From positions 2,480,001 to 2,544,000 of the forward strand of contig NC_017586.1 of the NCBI RefSeq assembly GCF_000240165.1: DNA of 64,000 nt, written 5' to 3'. The notes beneath the pieces are model-generated. The model made no database searches and was not told the DNA's origin. It saw only the letters and a list, made by a program, of their open reading frames with translations. Source of the DNA: Streptantibioticus cattleyicolor NRRL 8057 = DSM 46488. Lineage in GTDB: Bacteria > Actinomycetota > Actinomycetes > Streptomycetales > Streptomycetaceae. The translations under genes and the position numbers were made by a program. How positions within the stretch are numbered: the first letter of the stretch is position 1; the number at the start of each line of letters is the position of its first letter. This document shows positions 1 through 8,930 of this stretch, in pieces.

Positions 1-1
1 G

Positions 2-94
2 GTACTGGCGCCCGCGGCCGTCGCGAGCGCCAACACTCCGGACAACTGGGGGAACCCGGGCTACGTCCAGCCCGCCAACTGGAGCACCACGTAA
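2..94 (+). CDS. 3' end of a small secreted peptide gene (partial)
   Basis: Only the last 30 codons are inside the window, ending in TAA at 92-94. The visible residues are the tail of a hydrophobic stretch (LAPAAVASA) followed by a short Asn/Trp/Pro-rich end (NTPDNWGNPGYVQPANW). This reads like the end of a signal peptide with an Ala-x-Ala cleavage site and a very short mature peptide. I do not recognise the family. The coding call rests on the open frame to the window edge, the signal-peptide-like pattern and the strong hairpin that follows at 115-146. Confidence 0.45.
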   Translation, partial: VLAPAAVASANTPDNWGNPGYVQPANWSTT

Positions 95-114
95 GCCTTC
101 CGGCGGTTACCCAA

Positions 115-146
115 GGCGGCGGCAGCCCGAGGCGGGTGCCGCCGCC
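115..146. terminator. Hairpin terminator between convergent genes
   Basis: A perfect 10-bp stem (GGCGGCGGCA at 115-124 with TGCCGCCGCC at 137-146) has an inner CCCG/CGGG pairing. It sits between the end of the partial gene on the plus strand and the end of the acyl-CoA ligase on the minus strand. There is no T-run, which is common for Streptomyces terminators. Confidence 0.6.
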
Positions 147-168
147 CGTGGCGGAACGCGGCCCGGGG

Positions 169-1758
169 TCACCCCCGCAGCGCCCGCTTCAGCACCTTCC
201 CACTCGCGTTCCTCGGCAACTCCGCCACGAACTCCACCGCCCTGGGCACCTTGAAGTTGGCCATCTCGCGGCGGCTCCAGGAGATGAGGGCGTCGGCGGT
301 GAGGGCGGTGTCGGGGCGGCGGACGACGAAGGCCTTGCCGACCTCGCCGAGGCGGGGGTCGGGGACGCCGATGACGGCGGCGTCGGCGACGTCGGGGTGG
401 CGGCGCAGGACGCGCTCTATCTCCGCCGGGTAGGCGTTGAAACCCCCCACGATGAACATGTCCTTGACGCGGTCGGTGATACGGAGGTTTCCGGCCTCGT
501 CCAGGGAGCCGATGTCGCCGGTGTGGAGCCAGCCGTCGGGGTCGACGGCGCCGGCGGTGGCGACCGGGTCCTCGAAGTAGCCGGACATCACGTGGTAACC
601 GCGGACCAGCACCTCCCCGTCGGCGGCGATGCGCACCTCGGTGCCGGGCAGCGGGCGCCCGCAGGTGGCGGCGACCACCTCGGGCGGGTCGGTGGGGCGG
701 CACATACTGACGGTGCCGGTGGCCTCGGTCAGCCCGTAGGCCGTCAGCACGGTGGCGACGCCCAGTTCGCCGCGGAGGCGTTCCACCAGCTCCAGCGGGA
801 CGACGGCGGCGCCGGTGACCACGACGCGCAGCGCCGACAGGTCGTGGGCGCCCCGGTCGGGGTGGTCGAGCAGGGAGGTCAGCACGGTCGGCGGGCCGGG
901 CAGCACGGTGATGTGCTCGGCGGCGAGGTTGGCCAGCACCACCGCCGGGTCGAAGACCGGCTGCGGCACGATCGTCGCCCCGCGCAGCAGACAGGCGACG
1001 ATGCCCGCCTTGTAGCCGAAGGTGTGGAAGAACGGGTTGACGACGAGGTAGCGGTCGCCCTCGGTGAGGCCGGCCAGCCGGCTCCACACCCCGTAGACAC
1101 GCAGCGTCTGGGCGTGGCTGACCACGGCGCCCTTGGGGTGGCCGGTGGTGCCGGAGGTGAAGATGATGTCGGAGGGGTCGCCGGGGCGTATCTCGCCGAT
1201 CCGCCGCCGTACGGCCGCGTCGCCCACCCCGTCGCCCGCCGCGAGGAACTGCGGCCAGGTACGGAAGTCGGCCGGGGCGTCGTCGGCGAGGACCACCACG
1301 TCCCGTAGGTAGGGCAGCCCGGGCAGCGGGCCGGTGGGTACCGGTCCGGGACCGCCGGAACCGTTCGTGCCCCCGGCCGCCCGGCGCAGCGCCGCCACGT
1401 ACGAGGTGCCCAGGAAGGTGCCGGTCACGAAGAGCAGCCGGGCGCGGGTACGGCGCAGTACGTAGGCCGCCTCGGCGCCCTTGAAACGGGTGTTGAGCGG
1501 CACCAGGACGCCGCCCGCGCTGAGCGCGCCGAGGGCGGCGACCACCCAGTCCGCGGTGTTGGGGGCCCAGACGGCGACCCGGTCACCGGGTTCGACGCCG
1601 TGCGCCAGGCAGGCCGCGGCGGCCCGTGCGACGCCCTTCGCGAGCTGGGCGAAGGTCAGCCTCGTCCGCCCCTCGACCACCGCCTCGCGCTCTCCGTACC
1701 GCCGCGCGGCCTGTGTCACCAGTGCGGGGATGCTGCCGAATTCCAGGTCTGCGCGCAT
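169..1758 (-). CDS. AMP-forming acyl-CoA synthetase (FadD3-like)
   Basis: 529 aa ANL-superfamily ligase that activates a carboxylic acid to its CoA thioester via an acyl-adenylate. The P-loop-like motif FTSGTTGHPKGAV lies near residue 200. GWLHTGDIG and the hinge motif TDRVKDMFIVGGFNAYP are present, and the C-terminal catalytic lysine is in NASGKVLKRALR. The overall layout resembles mycobacterial FadD3 and other medium/complex-acid ligases, but the substrate is not predictable from sequence. The gene is divergent from the Ltp gene at 1890, and a perfect CTGACG-N3-CGTCAG palindrome (1820-1834) in the shared promoter probably controls both. It forms the left border of the catabolic region. Confidence 0.9.
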   Translation of the reverse strand: MRADLEFGSIPALVTQAARRYGEREAVVEGRTRLTFAQLAKGVARAAAACLAHGVEPGDRVAVWAPNTADWVVAALGALSAGGVLVPLNTRFKGAEAAYVLRRTRARLLFVTGTFLGTSYVAALRRAAGGTNGSGGPGPVPTGPLPGLPYLRDVVVLADDAPADFRTWPQFLAAGDGVGDAAVRRRIGEIRPGDPSDIIFTSGTTGHPKGAVVSHAQTLRVYGVWSRLAGLTEGDRYLVVNPFFHTFGYKAGIVACLLRGATIVPQPVFDPAVVLANLAAEHITVLPGPPTVLTSLLDHPDRGAHDLSALRVVVTGAAVVPLELVERLRGELGVATVLTAYGLTEATGTVSMCRPTDPPEVVAATCGRPLPGTEVRIAADGEVLVRGYHVMSGYFEDPVATAGAVDPDGWLHTGDIGSLDEAGNLRITDRVKDMFIVGGFNAYPAEIERVLRRHPDVADAAVIGVPDPRLGEVGKAFVVRRPDTALTADALISWSRREMANFKVPRAVEFVAELPRNASGKVLKRALRG

Positions 1759-1819
1759 CGGTCACCTCCGGATCACATCCAGTGGTACTCAGTAGCCGAA
1801 CGGGTTGCTGACGCGATAG

Positions 1820-1834
1820 CTGACGTAGCGTCAG
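1820..1834. promoter_or_regulatory. Regulon operator 1, CTGACG-TAG-CGTCAG
   Basis: Perfect 6-3-6 inverted repeat in the divergent promoter between the acyl-CoA ligase (minus) and the Ltp gene (plus). Two extra CTGACG half-sites flank it at 1808-1813 and 1848-1853. The TAGCGT inside the palindrome could serve as the -10 element for the plus-strand gene. Eight related sites occur in the window. Confidence 0.8.
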
Positions 1835-1889
1835 ATTCGTTGGTAGCCTGACGTGCGGGTCACGCCAGGGTACGAGGAGGTGGGCGTCG

Positions 1890-3038
1890 GTGGCAGCCCT
1901 CAAGGACGCGGCGGCGATCGTCGGCATAGGCCGGACCGCCTTCGCCAAACGGCTCGAACCGTCCGAACGCCACCTCGCCTGCCGGGCGATTCTGGCCGCC
2001 CTCGACGACGCCGGGATCGCCCCGGCCGAGGTCGACGCCTTCGCCTCGTACACCATGGAGGAGACCGACGAGGTGGAGGTCGCCAAAGCCATCGGCGCCG
2101 GCGACGTGACCTTCTTCAGCAAGGTCGGCTACGGCGGCGGCGGTTCGTGCGCCACGGTGGCCCACCTCGCCGCGGCCGTCGCCACCGGCCAGGCGACCGT
2201 GGGCGTCGCCTGGCGCTCCCGCAAACGCGGTTCCGGGCCGCGTCCGTGGACCGAGACCCGGGTCCAACTGCCCACCCCCGCCCAGTGGACGCGCCCGTTC
2301 GGCCTGCTGCGCCCCGCCGACGAGATCGCCATGCTGGCCCGCCGCTACATGCACGAGTACGGCGTCACCCGCGACCACCTGTTCAACGTGGCCCTCGCCT
2401 GCCGCAACCGGGCCAACCAGAACCCGGCCGCCGTGATGTACGAACGCCCGCTGACCCGCGAGATGTACATGACCGCCCGCTGGATCAGCGAGCCGCTGTG
2501 CCTCTACGACAACTGCCTGGAGACCGACGGCGCCCTCGCCTGCGTGGTGGTCGCCGCGGAACGGGCCCGGGACTGCCGACAGCGCCCGGTCTACGTGCAC
2601 GCCGCGGCCCAGGGGCTGCCCGCCCAGCACCACGGCATGGTCAACTACTGGTGCGACGACCCGCTGACCGGCCCCGCCTGGACCGCCGCCCGCCACCTGT
2701 GGAAATCCTCCGACATCACCCCCGAGGACATCGACGTCGCCCAGATCTACGACGCCTTCACCGCGCTGATCCCGCTGTCGCTGGAGGGCTACGGCTTCTG
2801 CGGACGCGGCGAGGGCGGCGCGTTCACCGAGGGCGGCGCGCTGGAGATCGGCGGCCGGCTCCCCCTCAACACCGCCGGCGGCGGCCTGTCCGAGGCGTAC
2901 GTGCACGGCTTCAACCTGATCAACGAGGGGGTCAGGCAACTGCGCGGCACCTCCACCGCCCAGGTGGCCGGCGCACGCACCTGCCTGGTCACGGCGGGTG
3001 AGGGGGTTCCCACATCGGCACTGGTGCTGAGGGGTTGA
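1890..3038 (+). CDS. Thiolase-fold lipid-transfer protein (Ltp2-like aldolase candidate)
   Basis: 382 aa member of the SCP2-thiolase/lipid-transfer family. The usual thiolase NEAF motif is replaced by YDAF with Tyr287, and the C-terminal CGGGxG cysteine loop is absent, so a normal Claisen thiolase is unlikely. Family members such as Ltp2 use a tyrosine here and act with a DUF35 partner as retro-aldolases that release a short acyl-CoA from a beta-hydroxy acyl-CoA. That is the preferred inference, because a DUF35 gene follows immediately. The GTG start at 1890 has a GAGGAGG ribosome site 9 bases upstream. First gene of a three-gene operon with ATGA/TTGA overlaps. Confidence 0.85.
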   Translation: MAALKDAAAIVGIGRTAFAKRLEPSERHLACRAILAALDDAGIAPAEVDAFASYTMEETDEVEVAKAIGAGDVTFFSKVGYGGGGSCATVAHLAAAVATGQATVGVAWRSRKRGSGPRPWTETRVQLPTPAQWTRPFGLLRPADEIAMLARRYMHEYGVTRDHLFNVALACRNRANQNPAAVMYERPLTREMYMTARWISEPLCLYDNCLETDGALACVVVAAERARDCRQRPVYVHAAAQGLPAQHHGMVNYWCDDPLTGPAWTAARHLWKSSDITPEDIDVAQIYDAFTALIPLSLEGYGFCGRGEGGAFTEGGALEIGGRLPLNTAGGGLSEAYVHGFNLINEGVRQLRGTSTAQVAGARTCLVTAGEGVPTSALVLRG

Positions 3039-3505
3039 GGAACGTGACGGTGGACGCGACCGGAGAACCGCTGCTCCCGCAACCGGACGACGACGGCGCG
3101 CCGTTCTGGCGCTACGCGGCCCGCGGCGAACTGCGCGTGCAGGCCTGCGCCGACTGCGGGCGGCTGCGCTTCCCGCCCCGGCCGTGCTGCCCGCACTGCC
3201 AGAGCTTCGCCGACGAATGGCGCCGGATGTCCGGCCGCGGTCGCGTGTGGTCCTACGTCGTCCCGCACCCGCCGCTGCTGCCCGCCTACGCCGCCCAGGC
3301 GCCCTACAACGTGATCGTCGTGGAACTCGCCGACGACCCCCGGATCCGGCTCGTCGGCAACCTCGTCACCTCCCCCGACGCACGGCTGAATTCACTCGAC
3401 CCAGTACGTTTGCGCATCGGGGCGGCGGTAAGAGTCTGCTTCCACCGCGCCGTCCACCGCACCGGCGGCCTCACCGTGCCGCGCTGGCTGCTGGAGCGGC
3501 CATGA
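3035..3505 (+). CDS. DUF35 OB-fold / rubredoxin-like zinc ribbon protein
   Basis: 156 aa. The N-terminal half carries a zinc ribbon with two cysteine pairs (CADCGRL and CCPHC, about residues 37-57), followed by an OB-fold domain (GRVWSYVV onward). DUF35 proteins are known partners of Ltp-type thiolases in sterol side-chain cleavage and of other acyl-CoA enzymes. The TTG start at 3035 overlaps the preceding stop. A GTG at 3044 with GAGG just upstream is an alternative start. The ATGA overlap with the crotonase gene indicates translational coupling of all three products. Confidence 0.85.
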   Translation: MRNVTVDATGEPLLPQPDDDGAPFWRYAARGELRVQACADCGRLRFPPRPCCPHCQSFADEWRRMSGRGRVWSYVVPHPPLLPAYAAQAPYNVIVVELADDPRIRLVGNLVTSPDARLNSLDPVRLRIGAAVRVCFHRAVHRTGGLTVPRWLLERP

Positions 3506-4272
3506 CCGTGCGCTGCGAGGTACGCGGCGACGGCATCGCCGTGATCACCCTGGACCGCCCCGAACGCCACAACGCGATCGACCTGGAGACCGCGGAACGG
3601 CTCGGCGCGACCTGGGACCGCCTGCGGTACGACGACTCCGTGCGGGTCGCCGTACTGACCGGCGCCGGCGACGCCGCCTTCTGCACCGGCCTCGACCGCT
3701 CCGCCGGCATCCCGCAACCCGCCTCCCCCTACAGCGTCGACGACCCCCTGCTGCGCATCGGCCCCAAATCCCGCGACCTGTGGAAGCCGGTGATCGCCGC
3801 GGTCAACGGGATGGCCTGCGGCGGGGCGTTCTACCTGCTCGCCGAGTGCGAGTTCCTCATCGCGGCGGAACACGCGACGTTCTTCGACCCGCACACCACG
3901 TACGGGATGGTCAGCGCCTACGAGTCCATCGGCATGGCGCAGCGGATGCCGTACGGGGAGGTGGCGCGGATGGCCCTGATGGGCACCGCGGAACGGCTCG
4001 GCGCCCGCCGCGCCCACGACGTCGGCCTCGTCTCGCAGGTCGTCCCGGTCGGCCACGACCTGCTCACGGCGGCCCTCGACGCCGCCACGGAGATCGCCGG
4101 CCACCCCACGGAGGCCGTCCAAGGCACGGTACGGGCGCTCTGGGCCGCCCGGGAACTCTCCCGCGCCCACGCCCTCTCCTCCGCCGCCTCCCTCATCGCC
4201 CTGGGCAACGCCCCCGCGGAAACACAACGGGCCCGCTTCGCGGGGAGGGGGAGGGGGTTCCGTATCCGCTGA
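3502..4272 (+). CDS. Enoyl-CoA hydratase/isomerase family protein
   Basis: 256 aa crotonase-fold protein. The N-terminal pattern ITLDRPERHNAID and the oxyanion-hole segments (AFCTGLD and NGMACGGAFYL) are present. The region that usually carries the second catalytic glutamate reads FFDPHTTYGMVSAYES, so the classical hydratase Glu pair is not obvious. It may be an isomerase, a hydrolase or a hydratase with altered chemistry. The ATG at 3502 overlaps the DUF35 stop. The stop is followed by a long gene-free palindromic region, so it is the last gene of the operon. Confidence 0.85.
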   Translation: MTVRCEVRGDGIAVITLDRPERHNAIDLETAERLGATWDRLRYDDSVRVAVLTGAGDAAFCTGLDRSAGIPQPASPYSVDDPLLRIGPKSRDLWKPVIAAVNGMACGGAFYLLAECEFLIAAEHATFFDPHTTYGMVSAYESIGMAQRMPYGEVARMALMGTAERLGARRAHDVGLVSQVVPVGHDLLTAALDAATEIAGHPTEAVQGTVRALWAARELSRAHALSSAASLIALGNAPAETQRARFAGRGRGFRIR

Positions 4273-5117
4273 CGGTCCGCTCGCGCTGGCGGTCAGCCAT
4301 GAATTCCTCGGGGCACCCCCGCTCCCCCGCACAGGGCGTTCCCTCCAGCCCCGGACTCCCGGGGCACCCCCCGTTCCCCCGCACAGGGCGTTCCCTCCAG
4401 CCCCGGACTGCCCGGGCTGCGCCCGGTCCCCGTCTGGTCGTGGCTGCCGCCGGCCAATGCTTCCTGGGGGCGCGCCCGATTCCGCTTCGTCGTGGCTGAG
4501 GTCACGGATTGTTTCCCCCCGCCCACCCGTGGCTGTACTCGTACAGTGCGGGATGCGCACTGTCTGCCTGGGGTCCGGGGACCCTCCGGGGTGACTCCTC
4601 GCTCCACGCATCGTCTTCGGCTCTCCGCCGCCCCGCTGGGTCGCTGCGGGGACACCCCTGCACGCCCCCGTCCGGTCTCGTTCCACGCTGCGGCACGGGG
4701 GGGGTGAGAAAGGAGATCGGGGTCACCCCAACCTCCTCACTCACCCCCACCCGCGAAGAGAGGCACACGCACGACGGCACAAGGGGGTGGGCCGGGGGTG
4801 TCCCCGCAGCGACCCAGCGGACCGGGCGCAACCTTGGAACGAAACCTGGAGCGAGGAGTCACCCCCGGCGCGCCCCCGACCCCCAACGCACCGAAGGCGA
4901 ACCGGCCCGGTGCCGAACCAAACCAAAAACCCACCCCAACCCCCCACCGGGCGGAGGTGAAGGGGTGCGCCCAGCCGTGGGCAAGGGGGATCCGGGGATA
5001 CCCCCGGCCACCACGGGGGCGCCGGGGGAACCCCGGCAACCTGGAGCGGGCGAACCGGGCCACGGAGTAATGGCTGACCGCCAGCGCGAGCGAACCCGCT
5101 GACCGCCAGCGCGAGCA
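4273..5117. repeat. 845-bp gene-free block: nested imperfect inverted repeat
   Basis: No convincing gene lies here. Three pairs of perfect inverted arms are nested: 4278-4300 with 5070-5092 (23 bp), 4591-4606 with 4847-4862 (16 bp), and 4633-4658 with 4795-4820 (26 bp). The inner two share a centre near 4727. The outer arm is also directly repeated just downstream (5073-5091 and 5098-5116). Short frames on both strands are arginine/proline/glycine-rich and look like composition artefacts. The block separates the end of the Ltp operon from the end of the kinase gene, both of which read into it, so it may act as a strong bidirectional transcription barrier or be a degenerate non-autonomous element. 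Confidence 0.8.
4324..4409. repeat. Tandem direct repeat, 52-bp period
   Basis: An identical 34-base segment beginning CCCCCGCACAGGGCG occurs at 4324-4357 and 4376-4409. The sequence between the copies is also similar, so this is a 52-bp-period tandem duplication inside the gene-free block. Confidence 0.85.
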
Positions 5118-7574
5118 TCAGCGTTTGGGGGCCACCCCCGTACCCTTCGCCGCGTCGAGCGCGTAAACGCACCGGTCCTTGCTGCACGCGAAGACCACAC
5201 CGTCACGCACGACAGGCGTACCGGTGATCTCCCCGCCGGTCTCGAGCTTCCAGCGAAGTTGGCCGCCGGAGGCGTCCACCGTGTAGAGGCAGTGGTCCAT
5301 GGAGCCGAAGTGGATGCGGCCGTCGGCGGCGACGGGGGCGCCGACGATGTCGCCCTGGGTGGCGAAGCGCCACTTGGGGGCGCCGGAGACGGCGTCGAGG
5401 GTGTAGAGGCCGCCGCCGCTGCCGAGGTGGACGAGGCCGTCCGAGACGAGGACGGGCTCCACGGACTGCCGGGCCTCGGTGGCCACGTGCCAGCGCCGCC
5501 CACCGGTGCGCGGGTCGATCGCGTGGACGGTGCCCAGGTAGTCGACGGCGAAGACGCTGCCGCCCGCCACGGTCACGGGGGCGAACATGACCGCCGGGGC
5601 GTCGAACCGCCAGCGTTCCGCGCCGGTCGCCGCGTCGAGGGAGAGCACCCGGGTGCCGGCGACCACGTACACCGAACCCTCGGCGGCCACCGGCCGCACC
5701 GGCATGCCGTCGTCCACGGGGGCGCTCCAACGGACGGTGCCGGAGTGCGGGTCGAGGGCGTGGAGCCGGCCGCCGCCGCGGTAGTAGACCCTGCCGTCGA
5801 CCACCGCGGGCCCGGACTCGGGGGTCTCGAAGTCGGCCTGGGCACCGGCGCGTTCCCAGCGCAGCTCGCCACTGGCGGCGTCCCAGCCCTGCACCCCGCC
5901 GCCGCGGGTACCGGTGACCACCGTGCCGGGGGCGACCCCGATCGTGTAGACCCAGCCGTCCACGGCGAGCCGCCAGCGTTCGCCGCCGTCGGCCGCGTCG
6001 AGGGCGTACAGGCTGGGCCCGTCGGAGGCGTGGACGCGGCCGTCGGCCACGGCCATCGTCCAGGCGACATCCCGGGTCTTGAACTGCCGCTGCCCGGTGG
6101 CCACGTCGAGCGCGTGGATCTCGAACGACGTGACGTACAGCCGGTTCCCGGCCACCACGGGGGTGCCCCAGACGTCGTTGGACATCCGGAACCGCCACGG
6201 CCGCCAGCGCGGATCCGGCTCCGCGCGGGTGGCGGACGGGGCCGAGGGGGCCGGCTGGACGGGCTGCACCACCTGCACCGGCGGCCCGGACGGCGCCGGC
6301 GGCGGGACCACCGGCGGGGCCGACGGGGGCGGCGGCACCGCGCCGGGGGCCGAGGACGCCGACGGACGGCCGGGACCGGTCATCCCCGTCACCCCCTGGC
6401 CGCGCGCGCTCCAGCCCAGCCCCGGCACCGGGCCCACCGCCTGCGTGCCGCGCAACTCCTTGCCGTCGGCCACCCGCGGGCCGGGCCCGATCGGCACCGA
6501 ACCGGCCAGCTTCACCGGTCCCGCGGCACCGCCGCCGACGGCCACCGCCGGCCGCGGGTCGCTCCGCTCCGCCACCGCGTGGCGCCCCCCGCCGGCCGGA
6601 GCGCCCACCGGCTCCGCGGACGGCGGCGGAGGCGGCAGGGGCGGCGGAGGCGGGGCGGCGGCAGCCGCGGCGGCCCGGCGCCGGCCGCCGCGCTCCTCGA
6701 TCATCGCCACCGCGTTCGCCGGCAGCCAGGCCGAGGCCGATCCGCTGTCGTCCCCTCCGGAGGCGAACAGGTGCGGGGCGAGCTGCGCCTGGAGGTCCGC
6801 CGGGGTCGGACGGCGGTCGGCCTCCTTGCGCATGCAGGACTCGATCAGTGGCCGCAGCTCGTCCGGGAGCCCCGACATGTCGGGGGCCTCACGCAGCAGC
6901 ATGAAGACCGTCTCCACCGGGTTGCCGCCGTGGAACGGCGGGTGGCCGGTGGCGGCGAAGAGCAGCGTGGAGCCCAGCGAGAAGATGTCGCTGGCGCCGG
7001 TGACGCTCCGTGAGTCGCGTGCCTGCTCCGGTGACATGTAGGCGGGGGTGCCCACGGCGACGTTGGTCATGGTCAGCCGGGTGCTGGAGACACCGCTGGC
7101 GATGCCGAAGTCGATGACACGGGGGCCGTCCTCGACCACGAGCACGTTGGACGGTTTCAGGTCCCGGTGGACCAGCCCGGCGCCGTGGATGGACTGGAGC
7201 GCCTCGGCGATCCCGGCCGCCAGCCAGCGCACCGCCGGCGCGGGCAGCGGACCGCTCTCGTTGACTATCTCCTCCAGCGAGGGCGCCGGGACGTAGGCGG
7301 TGGCGAGCCAGGGCACCGCGGCCCGGGGGTCGGCGTCGACCACGGCGGCCGTGTAGAAACCGCTGACCGCGCGGGCCGCCTCCACCTCACGGGTGAAGCG
7401 GACCCGGAACAGCTGGTCCTCGGCGAGTTCGGCACGCACCGTCTTGATCGCCACGCGTCGCCCGGACGCCGAGCGCGCGAGATAGACCAGCCCCATGCCG
7501 CCGGCCCCGAGCCGCCCGAGGACCTCGAACGGGCCGATCCGTCTCGGGTCGTGCTGCGAAAGCTGTTCCACCAC
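5118..7574 (-). CDS. Serine/threonine protein kinase with PQQ-like beta-propeller (AfsK type)
   Basis: 818 aa. The N-terminal Hanks-type kinase domain (about residues 14-270) has the glycine loop GRLGAGGMG, ATP-binding Lys44 in VAIK, catalytic HRDLKPSN (Asp138) and DFG at 155-157. APE is replaced by SPE in AYMSPEQ. A Pro/Ala-rich linker (about 290-450) follows, then a C-terminal repeat domain with recurring Trp-containing PQQ/quinoprotein blades (LDAATG, ERWR). No clear transmembrane helix is visible, as in AfsK-like cytoplasmic or peripheral kinases. Likely a signalling kinase whose propeller senses a ligand or protein. It lacks the regulon palindrome. Confidence 0.92.
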   Translation of the reverse strand: MVEQLSQHDPRRIGPFEVLGRLGAGGMGLVYLARSASGRRVAIKTVRAELAEDQLFRVRFTREVEAARAVSGFYTAAVVDADPRAAVPWLATAYVPAPSLEEIVNESGPLPAPAVRWLAAGIAEALQSIHGAGLVHRDLKPSNVLVVEDGPRVIDFGIASGVSSTRLTMTNVAVGTPAYMSPEQARDSRSVTGASDIFSLGSTLLFAATGHPPFHGGNPVETVFMLLREAPDMSGLPDELRPLIESCMRKEADRRPTPADLQAQLAPHLFASGGDDSGSASAWLPANAVAMIEERGGRRRAAAAAAAPPPPPLPPPPPSAEPVGAPAGGGRHAVAERSDPRPAVAVGGGAAGPVKLAGSVPIGPGPRVADGKELRGTQAVGPVPGLGWSARGQGVTGMTGPGRPSASSAPGAVPPPPSAPPVVPPPAPSGPPVQVVQPVQPAPSAPSATRAEPDPRWRPWRFRMSNDVWGTPVVAGNRLYVTSFEIHALDVATGQRQFKTRDVAWTMAVADGRVHASDGPSLYALDAADGGERWRLAVDGWVYTIGVAPGTVVTGTRGGGVQGWDAASGELRWERAGAQADFETPESGPAVVDGRVYYRGGGRLHALDPHSGTVRWSAPVDDGMPVRPVAAEGSVYVVAGTRVLSLDAATGAERWRFDAPAVMFAPVTVAGGSVFAVDYLGTVHAIDPRTGGRRWHVATEARQSVEPVLVSDGLVHLGSGGGLYTLDAVSGAPKWRFATQGDIVGAPVAADGRIHFGSMDHCLYTVDASGGQLRWKLETGGEITGTPVVRDGVVFACSKDRCVYALDAAKGTGVAPKR

Positions 7575-7823
7575 TGCCGTGCCACCTCCCCGTCCCCCGA
7601 AATTCTCGCAGCCCCGACCGGCGTCCTGCGGTCAACCGTTCCGAGGCACGAGCACTGATTCTTCCCTGGGAAGTGGCCCGGTTGCGAACCCGGGGCGGTT
7701 TTGAGCGTGCCGCGCCGGATTCCGCCCTGTTCCGCCCGTCGATTGCCCTCGCTCTTCCGAGCGCCGGCCGTCGTACCTCCTTTCCGTCGTCGTTTTCCTT
7801 CCGGTCGTCTCTTCCAGGGCCGG

Positions 7824-8618
7824 TTACAGCGGGCGCTCACCCACCGTCGTCGAGGGGTCGATCAGGGTGAAGGAGGCGCCCTGGTCGTCGCTGACGCCCG
7901 CCAGGCGTCCGAAGGGGCTGTCGTGCGGCCCGAAGTGGACGGTGCCGCCGAGCCGGCGGACGGTGGCGACCGCCTCGTCGCAGTCGGGGACGGCCAGGTA
8001 GACCGCGAAGTGCGCAGGGACGTCGGCCGGGACGTCGGCGCCCATCTGGTGACGTCCCGCCACGACGTCCCCTTCCGAGTCGCCCACCGCCCAGACCTGG
8101 TAGTCGAAGTCGCCCCCGGCCTGGCCTATCTGCTTGGTCCGGTAGCCGAAAAGCGCCTGGTAGAAGGGGTCGACCCGGTCGCTGTCGCGGGTGCGCAGCT
8201 CCGTCCAGCAGAAGGAGCCGGGCTCGCCCTTGGCGCCGAAGCCCTGGTGGGCGCCGCCCTGCCAGACGCCGAAGACGGCGCCGCCCGGGTCGGCGGCCAC
8301 GAGCATGGTGCCCAGATCACGCACCGCCATGGGCTCGACGAAGACCTGGCCGCCCGCCTCGCGGATCCTGGCGGCCGTCGCGGCGGCGTCGGAGGAGGCG
8401 AGGTAGACGGTCCACACCGTGGGCATGGCGGCGTCGTGCTTGGGCATCAGCCCGGCGACCCGCTCACCGTCACGGAGCGCGTTGGTGTAGTGGCCGAAGT
8501 CGGGGCCGGTGTCCTCGAACGTCCACCCCAGCAACTCCCCGTAGAAGTGCTTGCCGGCCTCCAGGTCCGGGAGCATCACATCCACCCAGCAGGGCGCCCC
8601 GTCGGCGTATGTCCCCAT
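7824..8618 (-). CDS. VOC (glyoxalase/dioxygenase-fold) family protein, two domains
   Basis: 264 aa with two vicinal-oxygen-chelate halves: residues about 8-120 (CWVDVMLPDLEAGKHFYGELLGW) and about 135-255 (FCWTELRTRDSDRVDPFYQALFGY). This layout is common in Streptomyces proteins annotated as hydroxylase/glyoxalase-like and close to the 27-kDa antigen CFP30B family. Function is not known. ATG at 8618 is the first credible start, and the longer frame upstream is composition-driven. Divergent from the TetR gene at 8931, with a 16-bp palindrome between them. Confidence 0.85.
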   Translation of the reverse strand: MGTYADGAPCWVDVMLPDLEAGKHFYGELLGWTFEDTGPDFGHYTNALRDGERVAGLMPKHDAAMPTVWTVYLASSDAAATAARIREAGGQVFVEPMAVRDLGTMLVAADPGGAVFGVWQGGAHQGFGAKGEPGSFCWTELRTRDSDRVDPFYQALFGYRTKQIGQAGGDFDYQVWAVGDSEGDVVAGRHQMGADVPADVPAHFAVYLAVPDCDEAVATVRRLGGTVHFGPHDSPFGRLAGVSDDQGASFTLIDPSTTVGERPL

Positions 8619-8697
8619 GACCGTTGTCCTTCCTCGTCGAAGGTTTCCTCGTTGCCACGCTAACTCTCCGTCACGACTTTCGCCCGGGCTGCGCGGC

Positions 8698-8713
8698 ACG
8701 TTCACTCGAACGT
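8698..8713. promoter_or_regulatory. Palindrome ACGTTC-ACTC-GAACGT
   Basis: Perfect 6-4-6 inverted repeat 80 bp upstream of the VOC gene start and about 215 bp upstream of the TetR start. It is a plausible operator for the divergent pair. The half-sites are inverted relative to an SOS box (GTTC-N4-GAAC rather than GAAC-N4-GTTC), so a LexA site is unlikely. Confidence 0.45.
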
Positions 8714-8930
8714 ATGAACAAGTTTTCGAACGACGGCTCGCCGTCCCCCGGCGTCCCCGGCCCCGCCACCCCGCCCACTCCCCCACGGCGGCGACGGCGC
8801 ACCCGTCGCAGCCACCCGCGCGGAACCGCGCGCAACCGTCCTGACCTGCCGCTTCACCACACCCGACGGTCACCGCCCCATTTGCAGGCGGCCGAATCGC
8901 GCGCTGATCACCCGCCGGTAAACTGACGGC

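Noticed and set aside
4490-5102. Small protein genes in the 4273-5117 block
   Set aside because: Frames on both strands are equally open, have no ribosome sites and follow the inverted repeats.
5259-7013. 584-codon plus-strand frame opposite the kinase gene
   Set aside because: No domain and repetitive composition. It mirrors the beta-propeller repeats of the real gene on the other strand.
8698-8713. SOS (LexA) box
   Set aside because: The order is GTTC-N4-GAAC, the reverse of the actinobacterial SOS box, so it was kept only as an unassigned palindrome.
8923-8928. CTGACG next to the TetR start as a further regulon operator
   Set aside because: Only one arm is present. The following bases do not supply the CGTCAG arm.
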